Positions 24,393 through 32,055 of a stretch of DNA of 64,000 bases are shown in pieces (position 1 is the first letter of the stretch; the number at the start of each line of letters is the position of its first letter). The notes beneath the pieces are model-generated. The model had not been told where the DNA came from and did no database searches. It worked only from the letters and a program-made list of their open reading frames with translations. Made by a program: the position numbers and the translations under genes. The DNA comes from Pseudoduganella albidiflava (GTDB lineage: Bacteria > Pseudomonadota > Gammaproteobacteria > Burkholderiales > Burkholderiaceae_D): the NCBI RefSeq assembly GCF_004322755.1, contig NZ_CP036401.1, forward strand, positions 2,728,001 to 2,792,000, read 5' to 3'.

Positions 24393-26954
24393 TCAGGGCC
24401 CCTTGCTCTCCAGCATCACCTTCGCGCTGCCCAGTCCATCCGCCGTCGCCGTCAACACCAGCTTGCCGGCCTGGCCGGCGCGGGTGCGCACGATCGCCAG
24501 TGCCAGGCCGTTGAACGCATTGCGCTCGCGCGACTGGAACGATTCGAAGCTGGTCGGATCGCCGTTGTCGGTGGCGATGATGTCGCCCGGCCCGCTCAGC
24601 GTGAACTTCACGCGGTTGCCGCTGCGCGGTACCGGCCGGCCATCCTTGTCGGCGATCGTCACCGTCACGAACGACAGGTCGTCGCCATCGGCACGGATCG
24701 CCTGCCGGTCGGCCGACAGCAGCAGTTTCGCCGGTTTGCCGGTGGTGCGAACGGTGTCCTCGGCCCACCGCTTGCCGTCCTTGTATGCCACCGCCTGGAG
24801 CGTGCCGGGCTGGTAGACCACATCGTCCCAGCGCAGGCGGTACTCGCGCGGGCCGCGCTTCTTGCGGCCCAGCGATTGCCCGTTCAGGAACAGCTCGGCC
24901 TCGTCGCCGGACGTGTACAGGTGCACCGGCGTGATCTGGCCCACGCGTTCCGGCCAGTTCCAGTGCGGCAGCAGGTGCGCCATCGGCAGCTCCGGGCGCC
25001 AGCGCGCCTGGTACAGGTAGAAGCGGTCCTTCTTGAAACCGGCCAGGTCGACGATGCCGAAGTACGAGCTGCGCGACGGCACGGCGATCTTCTTCAGGCT
25101 GTCCAGCTGCTGCGCCATGCGCTGCCGCTGCGCCGGGTCGGTGAAGTTCAGCAGGTTGGTGCTGTCGCTGTTGTACGGCGTCGGCTCGCCCAGGTAGTCG
25201 AAGCCGGTCCACACGAATTCGCCCGCCACGAACGGATTGTCGTCCTGGCCGCGGAACTCCTTGTCTGGCGGCGATGCCCACGGCGGCGCGCTCAGGTCGT
25301 AGCTGCTGACGTGGAAGTTGGCCTGGCCCTTCGACTGGTCGTCGCTGACGGGGAAGAAGTACTCGCCGCGCGAACTGACGGTCGACGCGGTTTCGCTGCC
25401 CAGCAGCGGGATATGCGGGGCGTGCTCGTGGAATTTCGCGTACTCGTGCGGCTTGTAGTTGTAGCCGAACACGTCGACGGCGTTCTGGAAGCCGTTGTAG
25501 CCGGAGCCGACATGGTTGTAGGCCGCCGTGGTCGGGCGTGTGGAGTCTTCGCCGCGGGCGATCTCGGACAGGCGGGCCGCCACCTTCCAGCCTTCGCGCG
25601 CACCCTGCTCGACGATCTCGTTGCCGATGCTCCAGGCAATCACGCTGGGGTGGTTGCGGTCGCGGCGGATCATCGCGCGCAGGTCCTTCTCATGCCATTC
25701 GGCGAAATGCAGGTGATAGTCGTTCGGGGTTTTCTTCAGGCCCCAGATGTCGAACGCTTCGGCCACCACCACGAAGCCCAAGCGGTCGGCCAGGTCCAGC
25801 AGTTCCGGCGCCGGCGGATTGTGGCTGGTGCGGATCGCGTTCACGCCCATCTCGCGCAGGATCTCCAGCTGGCGTTCCAGCGCGCGGACATTGATCGCCG
25901 CGCCCAGCGCACCCAGGTCGTGGTGCTGGCACACGCCGTTGATCGTCAGCCGCGTGCCGTTCAGCAGGAAGCCCCGCTCCGCATCGAAGGCGATGGTGCG
26001 GATGCCGAACGGCGTTTCCACGACATCGACCACGCGGCCCTTGTCGGTCACGGTGGTGACGGCCACGTAGCGCTGCGGCGCGGCGGTGCTCCACAGCCGC
26101 GGGTTGGCCACGGTCAGCGCCTGCGTGAGCTGCACCTGGTGGCCGGCCGGCGCCTTCCACGGGCTGGCCGGTGCCTTGCTTGCCACGGCCGGGCCGGTGC
26201 GCTTGCCGGCGCCATCGAGTGCGTAGATTTCGGTGGCGACCTGCACTTCGGCGTCCGCGCCCCGGTTGTCCAGCGTGACCTCGACGTTCACGGTCGCCGA
26301 TGCCTTCGTCACCAGCGGCGTGGTGACGAAGGTGCCGTACTGTGCCACATGGACCGGCGCAGTCTTCACCAGCCACACGTTGCGGTAGATGCCGCCGCCC
26401 GGGTACCAGCGCGACGAGGCCGGCGGATTGTCGAGCCGCACCGCCACCACGTTGGCGCCGCCGGGTTTCACGTGCGGCGTGAGGTCGACGCGCCACGACG
26501 CATAGCCGTACGGCCAGCCGCCCACGTGCCGGCCGTTGATCCAGACCTGCGCGTTCGACATCGCGCCATCGATATCCAGGTAGACGCGGCGGCCGGCATC
26601 CGTGGCCGGCAGCGTGAAGTGCTTGCGGTACCAGGCCGTGCCCCACCACGGCAGCTTGCCGGTATCGTTCGGATACTCCTGCCGGAACGGACCTTCGATG
26701 CCCCAGTCGTGCGGCACGGAGAGCTTGCGCCAGGCGCTGTCGTCGAAGCCCGGCTGCGCGTTTGGCTGGTCAGCGGGGCCGCTCCTGCCGGCGTCGCCCT
26801 TGAGGAATTCATTCTCGCGGAACGCCTCCTTGTGGAAGCGCCAGTCGGCGTTGAAGGCGATCCGTTCGCGGACCGGGGCTTCGGCGGCATGGGCGGTCGC
26901 GCCCGCGAGCGAGAGGAAGCCGAAGGCGACAAGGGGAAACAGGCGTCTGAACAT
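24393..26954 (-). CDS. Glycoside hydrolase family 2 beta-galactosidase
   Basis: An 853-residue exported enzyme with signal peptide FPLVAFGFLSLAGATAHAAE. Domain order: sugar-binding jelly roll (DSAWRKLSVPHDWGIEGPF, GYASWRVDLTPHVK), immunoglobulin-like domain, TIM barrel, then DUF4982-like and Ig-like C-terminal domains. The acid/base is Glu446 in AWSIGNEIVEQG and the nucleophile is probably Glu521 in LLGSETASTVSSRGEYFFP. Size and layout resemble periplasmic GH2 beta-galactosidases of polysaccharide degraders more than cytoplasmic LacZ; a beta-glucuronidase is possible but lacks a clear signature. Start at 26954 gives the signal peptide. It is divergent from the GH43 gene. Confidence 0.85.
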   Translation of the reverse strand: MFRRLFPLVAFGFLSLAGATAHAAEAPVRERIAFNADWRFHKEAFRENEFLKGDAGRSGPADQPNAQPGFDDSAWRKLSVPHDWGIEGPFRQEYPNDTGKLPWWGTAWYRKHFTLPATDAGRRVYLDIDGAMSNAQVWINGRHVGGWPYGYASWRVDLTPHVKPGGANVVAVRLDNPPASSRWYPGGGIYRNVWLVKTAPVHVAQYGTFVTTPLVTKASATVNVEVTLDNRGADAEVQVATEIYALDGAGKRTGPAVASKAPASPWKAPAGHQVQLTQALTVANPRLWSTAAPQRYVAVTTVTDKGRVVDVVETPFGIRTIAFDAERGFLLNGTRLTINGVCQHHDLGALGAAINVRALERQLEILREMGVNAIRTSHNPPAPELLDLADRLGFVVVAEAFDIWGLKKTPNDYHLHFAEWHEKDLRAMIRRDRNHPSVIAWSIGNEIVEQGAREGWKVAARLSEIARGEDSTRPTTAAYNHVGSGYNGFQNAVDVFGYNYKPHEYAKFHEHAPHIPLLGSETASTVSSRGEYFFPVSDDQSKGQANFHVSSYDLSAPPWASPPDKEFRGQDDNPFVAGEFVWTGFDYLGEPTPYNSDSTNLLNFTDPAQRQRMAQQLDSLKKIAVPSRSSYFGIVDLAGFKKDRFYLYQARWRPELPMAHLLPHWNWPERVGQITPVHLYTSGDEAELFLNGQSLGRKKRGPREYRLRWDDVVYQPGTLQAVAYKDGKRWAEDTVRTTGKPAKLLLSADRQAIRADGDDLSFVTVTIADKDGRPVPRSGNRVKFTLSGPGDIIATDNGDPTSFESFQSRERNAFNGLALAIVRTRAGQAGKLVLTATADGLGSAKVMLESKGP

Positions 26955-27201
26955 GGGTTGCACGTGTGATGATGGACCGAAAAGTGTAGACCCGATTGCA
27001 ACACCGTTGCTATTCCATTTCTGCCGCCCGCTATCCGGAAGCGTTATAGCGCCGGCATGGCAGGGAGATGGCACGGCGGTCCGATCAACCCGATGAGCGA
27101 TCGCCCCGGGTCCCGCTCAAGCGGCCGCGCCGCATGCTAAGGTACGGCGCCCATCACGGCGAACCTTGCACGACGAACCCCGCACGACGAAGGAGGAGAC
27201 C

Positions 27202-29103
27202 ATGCCCACCAACCCGACCTGGCGCCGCCCCGCGCTGGCCATGGCGCTGCTGGCGCTTGCCGCCGGTGCGCAGGCCCAGCCATCGAAGTGGCCCGACATC
27301 ACGTGGCTGTTCACCTCCTTTCACGGCAAGGGCGACGGGCTGCACCTGTCGGCCAGCGCGGACGGCAAGGCGTGGACGGACCTGGGCAAGATCTTCCTGA
27401 AACCCTCGGTGGGATCGGGGCTGATGCGCGACCCGCATATCCTGCGCGGCCCCGACGGCGTGTTCCGCATGGTATGGACCACCGGCTGGAAGGACAGGGG
27501 CATCGGCTACGCGGCATCGACGGACCTGGTCAACTGGTCGGCCCAGCGCTACCTGCCGATCTTCGAGAAGACCGCGGGAGCCACGGATGCGTGGGCACCG
27601 GAGACGTTCTACGATGAAGCGAGCGGGCAGTATGTGATCACGCTATCGTCCGACATCGACGGCCGCTTTCCGGAAACGAAATCGGCCGAGCGGATGAACC
27701 ACCGCACGTACTATGTGACGACGAAGGATTTCGTCACGTTCAGCGAACCGGCACTGTTCCTCGACCCCGGCTTCGACCATATCGATACCACGGTGGTGCG
27801 CGATGGAGCCCGCTATATCAGCGTCTTCAAGGAAGGCGACCGGCAGAAGGCAGGCAAGTGGGGCGCGGTGCGCTGGGCCGTGGCCGACCGCGCGCTCGGT
27901 CCCTGGCGGGTGATGCCCGAGCCGATCGTCAGCGGCTTGCGCGCCGAGGGGCCGACCTTGTACACCCAGGACGGCAGGACGACCTTGCTGGTCGACTTCT
28001 ATGCGGACAAGCGCTATGGCGCCTTCCAGACCACCGACTGGAAGACGTGGACCGATGTGTCGGCGCAAGTCTCGGTGGCGGACGGCCAGCGGCATGGCAG
28101 CGTGCTGGCGGTGCCGGCCTGGCTGGCGAAGGAGCTTGGCACCGCGCGCCCGAGGGCGGAAGCAGTGGAGCCGAAGCCGGCCCCGCCGCCCATCCTGGAT
28201 GGCTTCACGGCCGATCCGTCGATCCGGCTGTTCGGCGACACCTACTATATCTATCCCACATCGGACAAGCCGAACTGGCAGACCACCGATTTTTCCGTGT
28301 GGTCGTCGAAGGACCTGGTGGAGTGGAAGAAGGAGCGCATGATCCTGGACGTGGCCAACGACCTGAAATGGGCCAAGGTCGAAGCCTGGGCGCCGGACGT
28401 GATCGAGCGTAACGGCACGTACTACATGTACTTCTGCGCGCAGGGCAATATCGGCGTGGCCACGTCGAAGTCGCCCACCGGCCCGTTCGTCGACGCGCTG
28501 GGCAAGCCGCTGGTCGCCAAGGGCACGGGCGTGCAGACCAATACCATCGACCCGTATCCGTTCATCGACGACGATGGCCAGGCCTATCTTTACTACGGCA
28601 ACGGCAAGCTGGGCAACGTCTACAAGCTGAAGCCGGACATGGTCACGCTGGATGGCCCCGTGCACACGATCGAACTGCGCGACCACCGCGAGGCGCCGGT
28701 GGTCTTCAAGCGCAACGGCAAGTACTACTTCATGTGGTCGATCGACGATGCGCGCAGCCCGGACTACCGGGTGGGCTGGGGCGTGGCCGATTCGCCGCTC
28801 GGCCCGGTGCGTTCGCCGGACCGGGATTTCATCGTGCTGCGGCGCAGTGGGCCGGCCGTCGCCACCGCGCACCACAGCGTCGTCAACGTACCGGGCACCG
28901 ATCGCTGGTACGTCGCCTATCACCGCCACGCGCTGCCGCAGGGGAACGGCTACCAGCGCCAGACCGTGCTGGCGAGGATGGCGTTCAATGCCGATGGCTC
29001 GATCCAGCCGATGGACCCGATGGCCGTGCCGTTCCGGCCGGGTGACGTGGGTGAGCCGATCAGGAACGGGAAGGCGGCGGCGCCTGTCGGCACGGGCAGG
29101 TAG
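27202..29103 (+). CDS. Two-domain GH43 glycosidase
   Basis: A 633-residue exported protein (signal ALAMALLALAAGAQAQ) with an excellent AAGGAGGAG ribosome-binding site before 27202. Two five-bladed propeller domains lie in tandem. The first, residues about 25-320, has MRDPHILRGPDG, DAWAPETFYDEASGQY and RAEGPTLYTQDG. The second, from about 335, has the full GH43 triad: DPSIRLFGDTYYIYP (base), TIDPYPFIDDDGQAY (pKa modulator) and LRDHREAPVVFKRNG (acid). Alpha-arabinofuranosidase or beta-xylosidase activity is typical of the family. The N-terminal copy may bind or cleave a different linkage. It diverges from the GH2 gene. Confidence 0.85.
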   Translation: MPTNPTWRRPALAMALLALAAGAQAQPSKWPDITWLFTSFHGKGDGLHLSASADGKAWTDLGKIFLKPSVGSGLMRDPHILRGPDGVFRMVWTTGWKDRGIGYAASTDLVNWSAQRYLPIFEKTAGATDAWAPETFYDEASGQYVITLSSDIDGRFPETKSAERMNHRTYYVTTKDFVTFSEPALFLDPGFDHIDTTVVRDGARYISVFKEGDRQKAGKWGAVRWAVADRALGPWRVMPEPIVSGLRAEGPTLYTQDGRTTLLVDFYADKRYGAFQTTDWKTWTDVSAQVSVADGQRHGSVLAVPAWLAKELGTARPRAEAVEPKPAPPPILDGFTADPSIRLFGDTYYIYPTSDKPNWQTTDFSVWSSKDLVEWKKERMILDVANDLKWAKVEAWAPDVIERNGTYYMYFCAQGNIGVATSKSPTGPFVDALGKPLVAKGTGVQTNTIDPYPFIDDDGQAYLYYGNGKLGNVYKLKPDMVTLDGPVHTIELRDHREAPVVFKRNGKYYFMWSIDDARSPDYRVGWGVADSPLGPVRSPDRDFIVLRRSGPAVATAHHSVVNVPGTDRWYVAYHRHALPQGNGYQRQTVLARMAFNADGSIQPMDPMAVPFRPGDVGEPIRNGKAAAPVGTGR

Positions 29104-29237
29104 GCGGACGACGTACAGCACCGTCGATCGGCGCTGGTGATCGCGCAAACTTTCCCCGGAAATTGGAGCCTGTCACTAATGCCGTTACGTTAGCGGAATT
29201 CGACGTAGTTCGCGGCGATGGCGTATTGGTGGCTTGG

Positions 29238-29306
29238 CAGGGGTTTCGCGAAGCATGCTTCGCGCCTGGCACGCGGTGATGGCTTGCAAGCCATCACTCC
29301 TCCGGA
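29238..29306. repeat. Internal hairpin module, solo copy
   Basis: GCAGGGGTTTCG is followed by a perfect 18-bp palindrome (CGCGAAGCATGCTTCGCG, 29247-29264) and a perfect 22-bp palindrome at 29276-29297 with arms GTGATGGCTTG and CAAGCCATCAC. It is the same module as in the elements at 5399 and 29451 and, reversed, at 34201 and 34507. The stretch 29104-29748 has no gene; it consists largely of this and the next two repeats. Confidence 0.75.
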
Positions 29307-29356
29307 CCGCTGCGGCGGTCTTCGCATGAGCTTGCCGATTTCCTGAGCAAAAACCA

Positions 29357-29404
29357 GTCCGACACACTTTCCGGATGAAGCGCTCGGAAAGAATGTCCGA
29401 CACC
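29357..29404. repeat. GTCCGACA-family repeat, degenerate copy
   Basis: GTCCGACACACTTTCCGG (29357-29374) and CGGAAAGAATGTCCGACACC (29385-29404) flank a short loop. The inner parts CTTTCCG/CGGAAAG pair perfectly while the outer cores pair only partly. It belongs to the same family as the clusters at 11125, 17244 and 36342. Confidence 0.6.
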
Positions 29405-29450
29405 AAGCACCCCAACGCCAACACAAATAACCCGATACGTTGGAAGCGCA

Positions 29451-29594
29451 TGCATTCACCCCAACAGCGAAGGGCTGGGGTCAGACCCGCCGGGGTGTAG
29501 CAGGGGTTTCGCGAAGCCTGCTTCGCGCCTGCGGAACGATGTTGGCATGCATGCCAGCATTCCTCCCTGACCCCGGAATTTGCACTTGGGGTGG
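29451..29594. repeat. Nested palindromic element, copy 2 (full form)
   Basis: Begins TGCATTCACCCCAACAGCGA, then CTGGGGTCAGACCC (29475-29488). The hairpin module follows (29500-29565, with a GCATGC-centred stem in GTTGGCATGCATGCCAGC), then CTGACCCCGGAATTTGCACT and a final GGGGTGG. The outer half-sequences match the short element at 61068-61140 in reverse orientation, which lacks the internal module. Confidence 0.8.
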
Positions 29595-29748
29595 GCTTAT
29601 CTAAGCGACATTGGAGCCTGTCACCGGTTTTTCTGGAATAGCCGTTGATCAGTGGTCACGGCGGACAGGGGTGCTGCCCGGCGACGTGTTGTTTCCCGGC
29701 ATGGTAAGGTGCGGCTTTGCGGCATGCCGCGCCACGTTGTCCCTTGCC

Positions 29749-31845
29749 ATGTCCGACCACCGCTCCGTGCCCGCCCTCGTTCTCGCCGACGCGTTCGACT
29801 GGAGCGCGACGCCGTTCGGCGCGGTGGCGGGGTGGCCTTCGGCGCTGCGCACCGCGGCCGGCATGGTGCTGCAATCGCGCCAGCCGATGTGCGTGATGTG
29901 GGGCGCCGGGCTGCGCCTGCTGTTCAACGATGGCTATCGCACCTTGCTGGGGGCGCGTGCGCACGGCGGCGTGATGGGCCGGCCGTTCCGCGAGGTATGG
30001 CCGGAGCTGGCCGACCTGGCCGGGCCGATGCTCGACGACGTGCTGCGCGGCCATGCCACCGGCGCCGTGGAAGACCATCCATTCACCGTCGAGCGCAACG
30101 GTTATCCCGAGCAGATCTACGTGACGTTCTTCACGAGCCCCATCCACGATGACGCCGGGATGATCGCCGGCCTGGTGGTCACCTGCGTGGAAACCACGGC
30201 CAGGGTGGCGTCGCGCCGCGAGCGCGACGACGCGATGGAGCGCCTGCGGCTGCTCGACGAAATCGGCGAGGCCACCCGCGTGGCCAGCGAGCCGCGCGCC
30301 ATCATGGAAGAAGCCACGCGGCTGCTGGGCGAGCATCTGGGCGTGACGCGGGTGGCCTATGCCGACCTGGAGCCGGACAACGACCGCTTCACGATCCGGC
30401 ACGACTGGCGCGTGCCGGGCGCGATCAGCACCGCGGGTGTGTATTCGCTCGACCTGTTCGGCTCGCGCGCCACGTCGAACCTGCGCATCGGCCGCACGCT
30501 CGTCATCAACGACGTCGACGTGGAGCTGGCGCCGGGCGATGGCGACGGCATGTTCAACAGCATCGGCATCAAGGCCATAATCTGCTGCCCGCTCGTCAAG
30601 GGCGGCCACCTGGTGGCGATGATGGCCGTGCACCAGGTGCATCCGCGCCGCTGGACCGCCGAGGAACTGGCGCTGGTGGAGGCGGTGGTCGAGCGCTGCT
30701 GGGCACACATCGAGCGGGTGCGCTCGACCGAGGCTCTACGCGAGGCGGACCGCCACAAGTCCGAGTTCCTGGCCGTGCTGGCGCACGAGCTGCGCAACCC
30801 GCTGGCGCCGATCCGCAACGGCCTGGAACTGCTGCGCCTTTCCGGCGGCAGCCGGGAAACGGTGGCCAGGGTGGGCGGGATGATGGACCGCCAGCTGAGC
30901 CACATGACGCACCTGATCGACGACCTGCTCGACATCGCCCGTGTCTCGAGCGGCAAGATCGTGCTGCACCGCGAGCTCACGGACCTGCAGCGCATCGTGG
31001 CGGTGGCGATCGAGGCCACCCAGCCGGCGCTGGACGCGGCCGGCCACAAGCTGTCGGTCCGTCTGCCGGATACGCCGCAGCCGGTCGATGCGGACCCGGT
31101 GCGCATCAGCCAGGTGATCGGCAACCTGCTGACCAACGCGGCCAAGTACACGCCCCGCAACGGCAGGATTTGCGTAACCGCCCATGCGGAAGAGGGCGTG
31201 GCGGTAGTGCAGGTGGCCGACAACGGCATCGGCATCGCGCCGGAATCGCTCGACGCCGTGTTCGACATGTTTACCCAGGTCGCGCGCCACGTGGAGCGCT
31301 CCAACGGCGGGCTCGGGATCGGCCTGTCGCTGGTGCGGCGGCTCGTGGCGCTGCATGGCGGCACGGCCACGGCGGCCAGCGCGGGCCCGGGGCAGGGCAG
31401 CACGTTCACGATCCGGCTGCCGCTCGCGGAAGCATCGCCGATGGCCGCCGGGGATGCGCCGCCGGCGCCCGACGCGGCGGCGGGCAGGCGGCTGCGCATC
31501 CTGATCGCGGACGACAACGTGGATGCCGCGCATTCGCTGGCCGACCTGCTGGCGCTGGAAGGCCACGATATCCGCGTCGCCGCCGATGGCGCCGGCGCTC
31601 TGGAACTGGCGGCCGGTTTCCAGCCCGAGGTGGTGTTCCTCGACATCGGCATGCCGGGCATGGACGGCTACGAGACCGCGCGCCGCCTGCGCGCCATGCC
31701 CGGCATGCAAGCCATCCGGCTGGCCGCGTTGACCGGCTGGGGTGCCGCCGAGGACCGCGCGCGCGGCCGTGCCGCCGGCTTCGACCATCACCTGCTGAAA
31801 CCGGCCGTACCGGCGGAAGTGCGCGCGGTGCTGGCCGTGGCATGA
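29749..31845 (+). CDS. PAS-GAF hybrid histidine kinase with receiver
   Basis: A 698-residue cytoplasmic sensor without membrane segments. Order: PAS-like domain (residues about 10-150, including LLFNDGYRTLLGARAHGGVM), GAF domain (about 165-335), HisKA (HKSEFLAVLAHELRNPLAPI), HATPase (NLLTNAAKYTPRNGRI, VADNGIGIAPE, GGLGIGLSLVRRLV) and a C-terminal receiver (LRILIADDNVDAAHS, VVFLDIGMPGMDGYETA, LLKPAV). ATG at 29749 was chosen from the natural N-terminus MSDHRSVPALVLADAF; an in-frame start 46 codons upstream runs into repeat-derived sequence. The receiver resembles the stand-alone protein at 39921. Signal and output are unknown. Confidence 0.87.
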   Translation: MSDHRSVPALVLADAFDWSATPFGAVAGWPSALRTAAGMVLQSRQPMCVMWGAGLRLLFNDGYRTLLGARAHGGVMGRPFREVWPELADLAGPMLDDVLRGHATGAVEDHPFTVERNGYPEQIYVTFFTSPIHDDAGMIAGLVVTCVETTARVASRRERDDAMERLRLLDEIGEATRVASEPRAIMEEATRLLGEHLGVTRVAYADLEPDNDRFTIRHDWRVPGAISTAGVYSLDLFGSRATSNLRIGRTLVINDVDVELAPGDGDGMFNSIGIKAIICCPLVKGGHLVAMMAVHQVHPRRWTAEELALVEAVVERCWAHIERVRSTEALREADRHKSEFLAVLAHELRNPLAPIRNGLELLRLSGGSRETVARVGGMMDRQLSHMTHLIDDLLDIARVSSGKIVLHRELTDLQRIVAVAIEATQPALDAAGHKLSVRLPDTPQPVDADPVRISQVIGNLLTNAAKYTPRNGRICVTAHAEEGVAVVQVADNGIGIAPESLDAVFDMFTQVARHVERSNGGLGIGLSLVRRLVALHGGTATAASAGPGQGSTFTIRLPLAEASPMAAGDAPPAPDAAAGRRLRILIADDNVDAAHSLADLLALEGHDIRVAADGAGALELAAGFQPEVVFLDIGMPGMDGYETARRLRAMPGMQAIRLAALTGWGAAEDRARGRAAGFDHHLLKPAVPAEVRAVLAVA

Positions 31846-31996
31846 CGGCACCTGGCGTGACTGGGGCGCCGCGCAGCGGTCGGATCGGATGCGATGAGGA
31901 CGACGGGCACGGCGTCACCTGCGTGAGGTGGCGGGCCGTCCCCGACGGGAACGTTCGCACGGAGACGATCAGCTGGGATCAATTCCCTCTTCTAAC

Positions 31997-32018
31997 GATA
32001 ATGACTTATCATTATAAT
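31997..32018 (+). promoter_or_regulatory. Zur/Fur-like operator over the znuD promoter
   Basis: ATAATGA (31998-32004) and TCATTAT (32009-32015) form a perfect seven-base inverted repeat with a four-base centre, overlapping a TATAAT (32013-32018) that would serve as -10. A classical Fur box has a three-base centre between these arms, so the one-base-longer spacing may signal Zur instead. The receptor start lies 38 bp downstream. Confidence 0.55.
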
Positions 32019-32055
32019 TAGTGGAATTGTTCACCCATCACAAGGAACGCATTCC

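Noticed and set aside
31997..32018. Calling the znuD palindrome a standard Fur box
   Set aside because: The arms fit, but the centre is four bases rather than three, and the gene it controls is a zinc-type receptor. It was listed as Zur/Fur-like instead.
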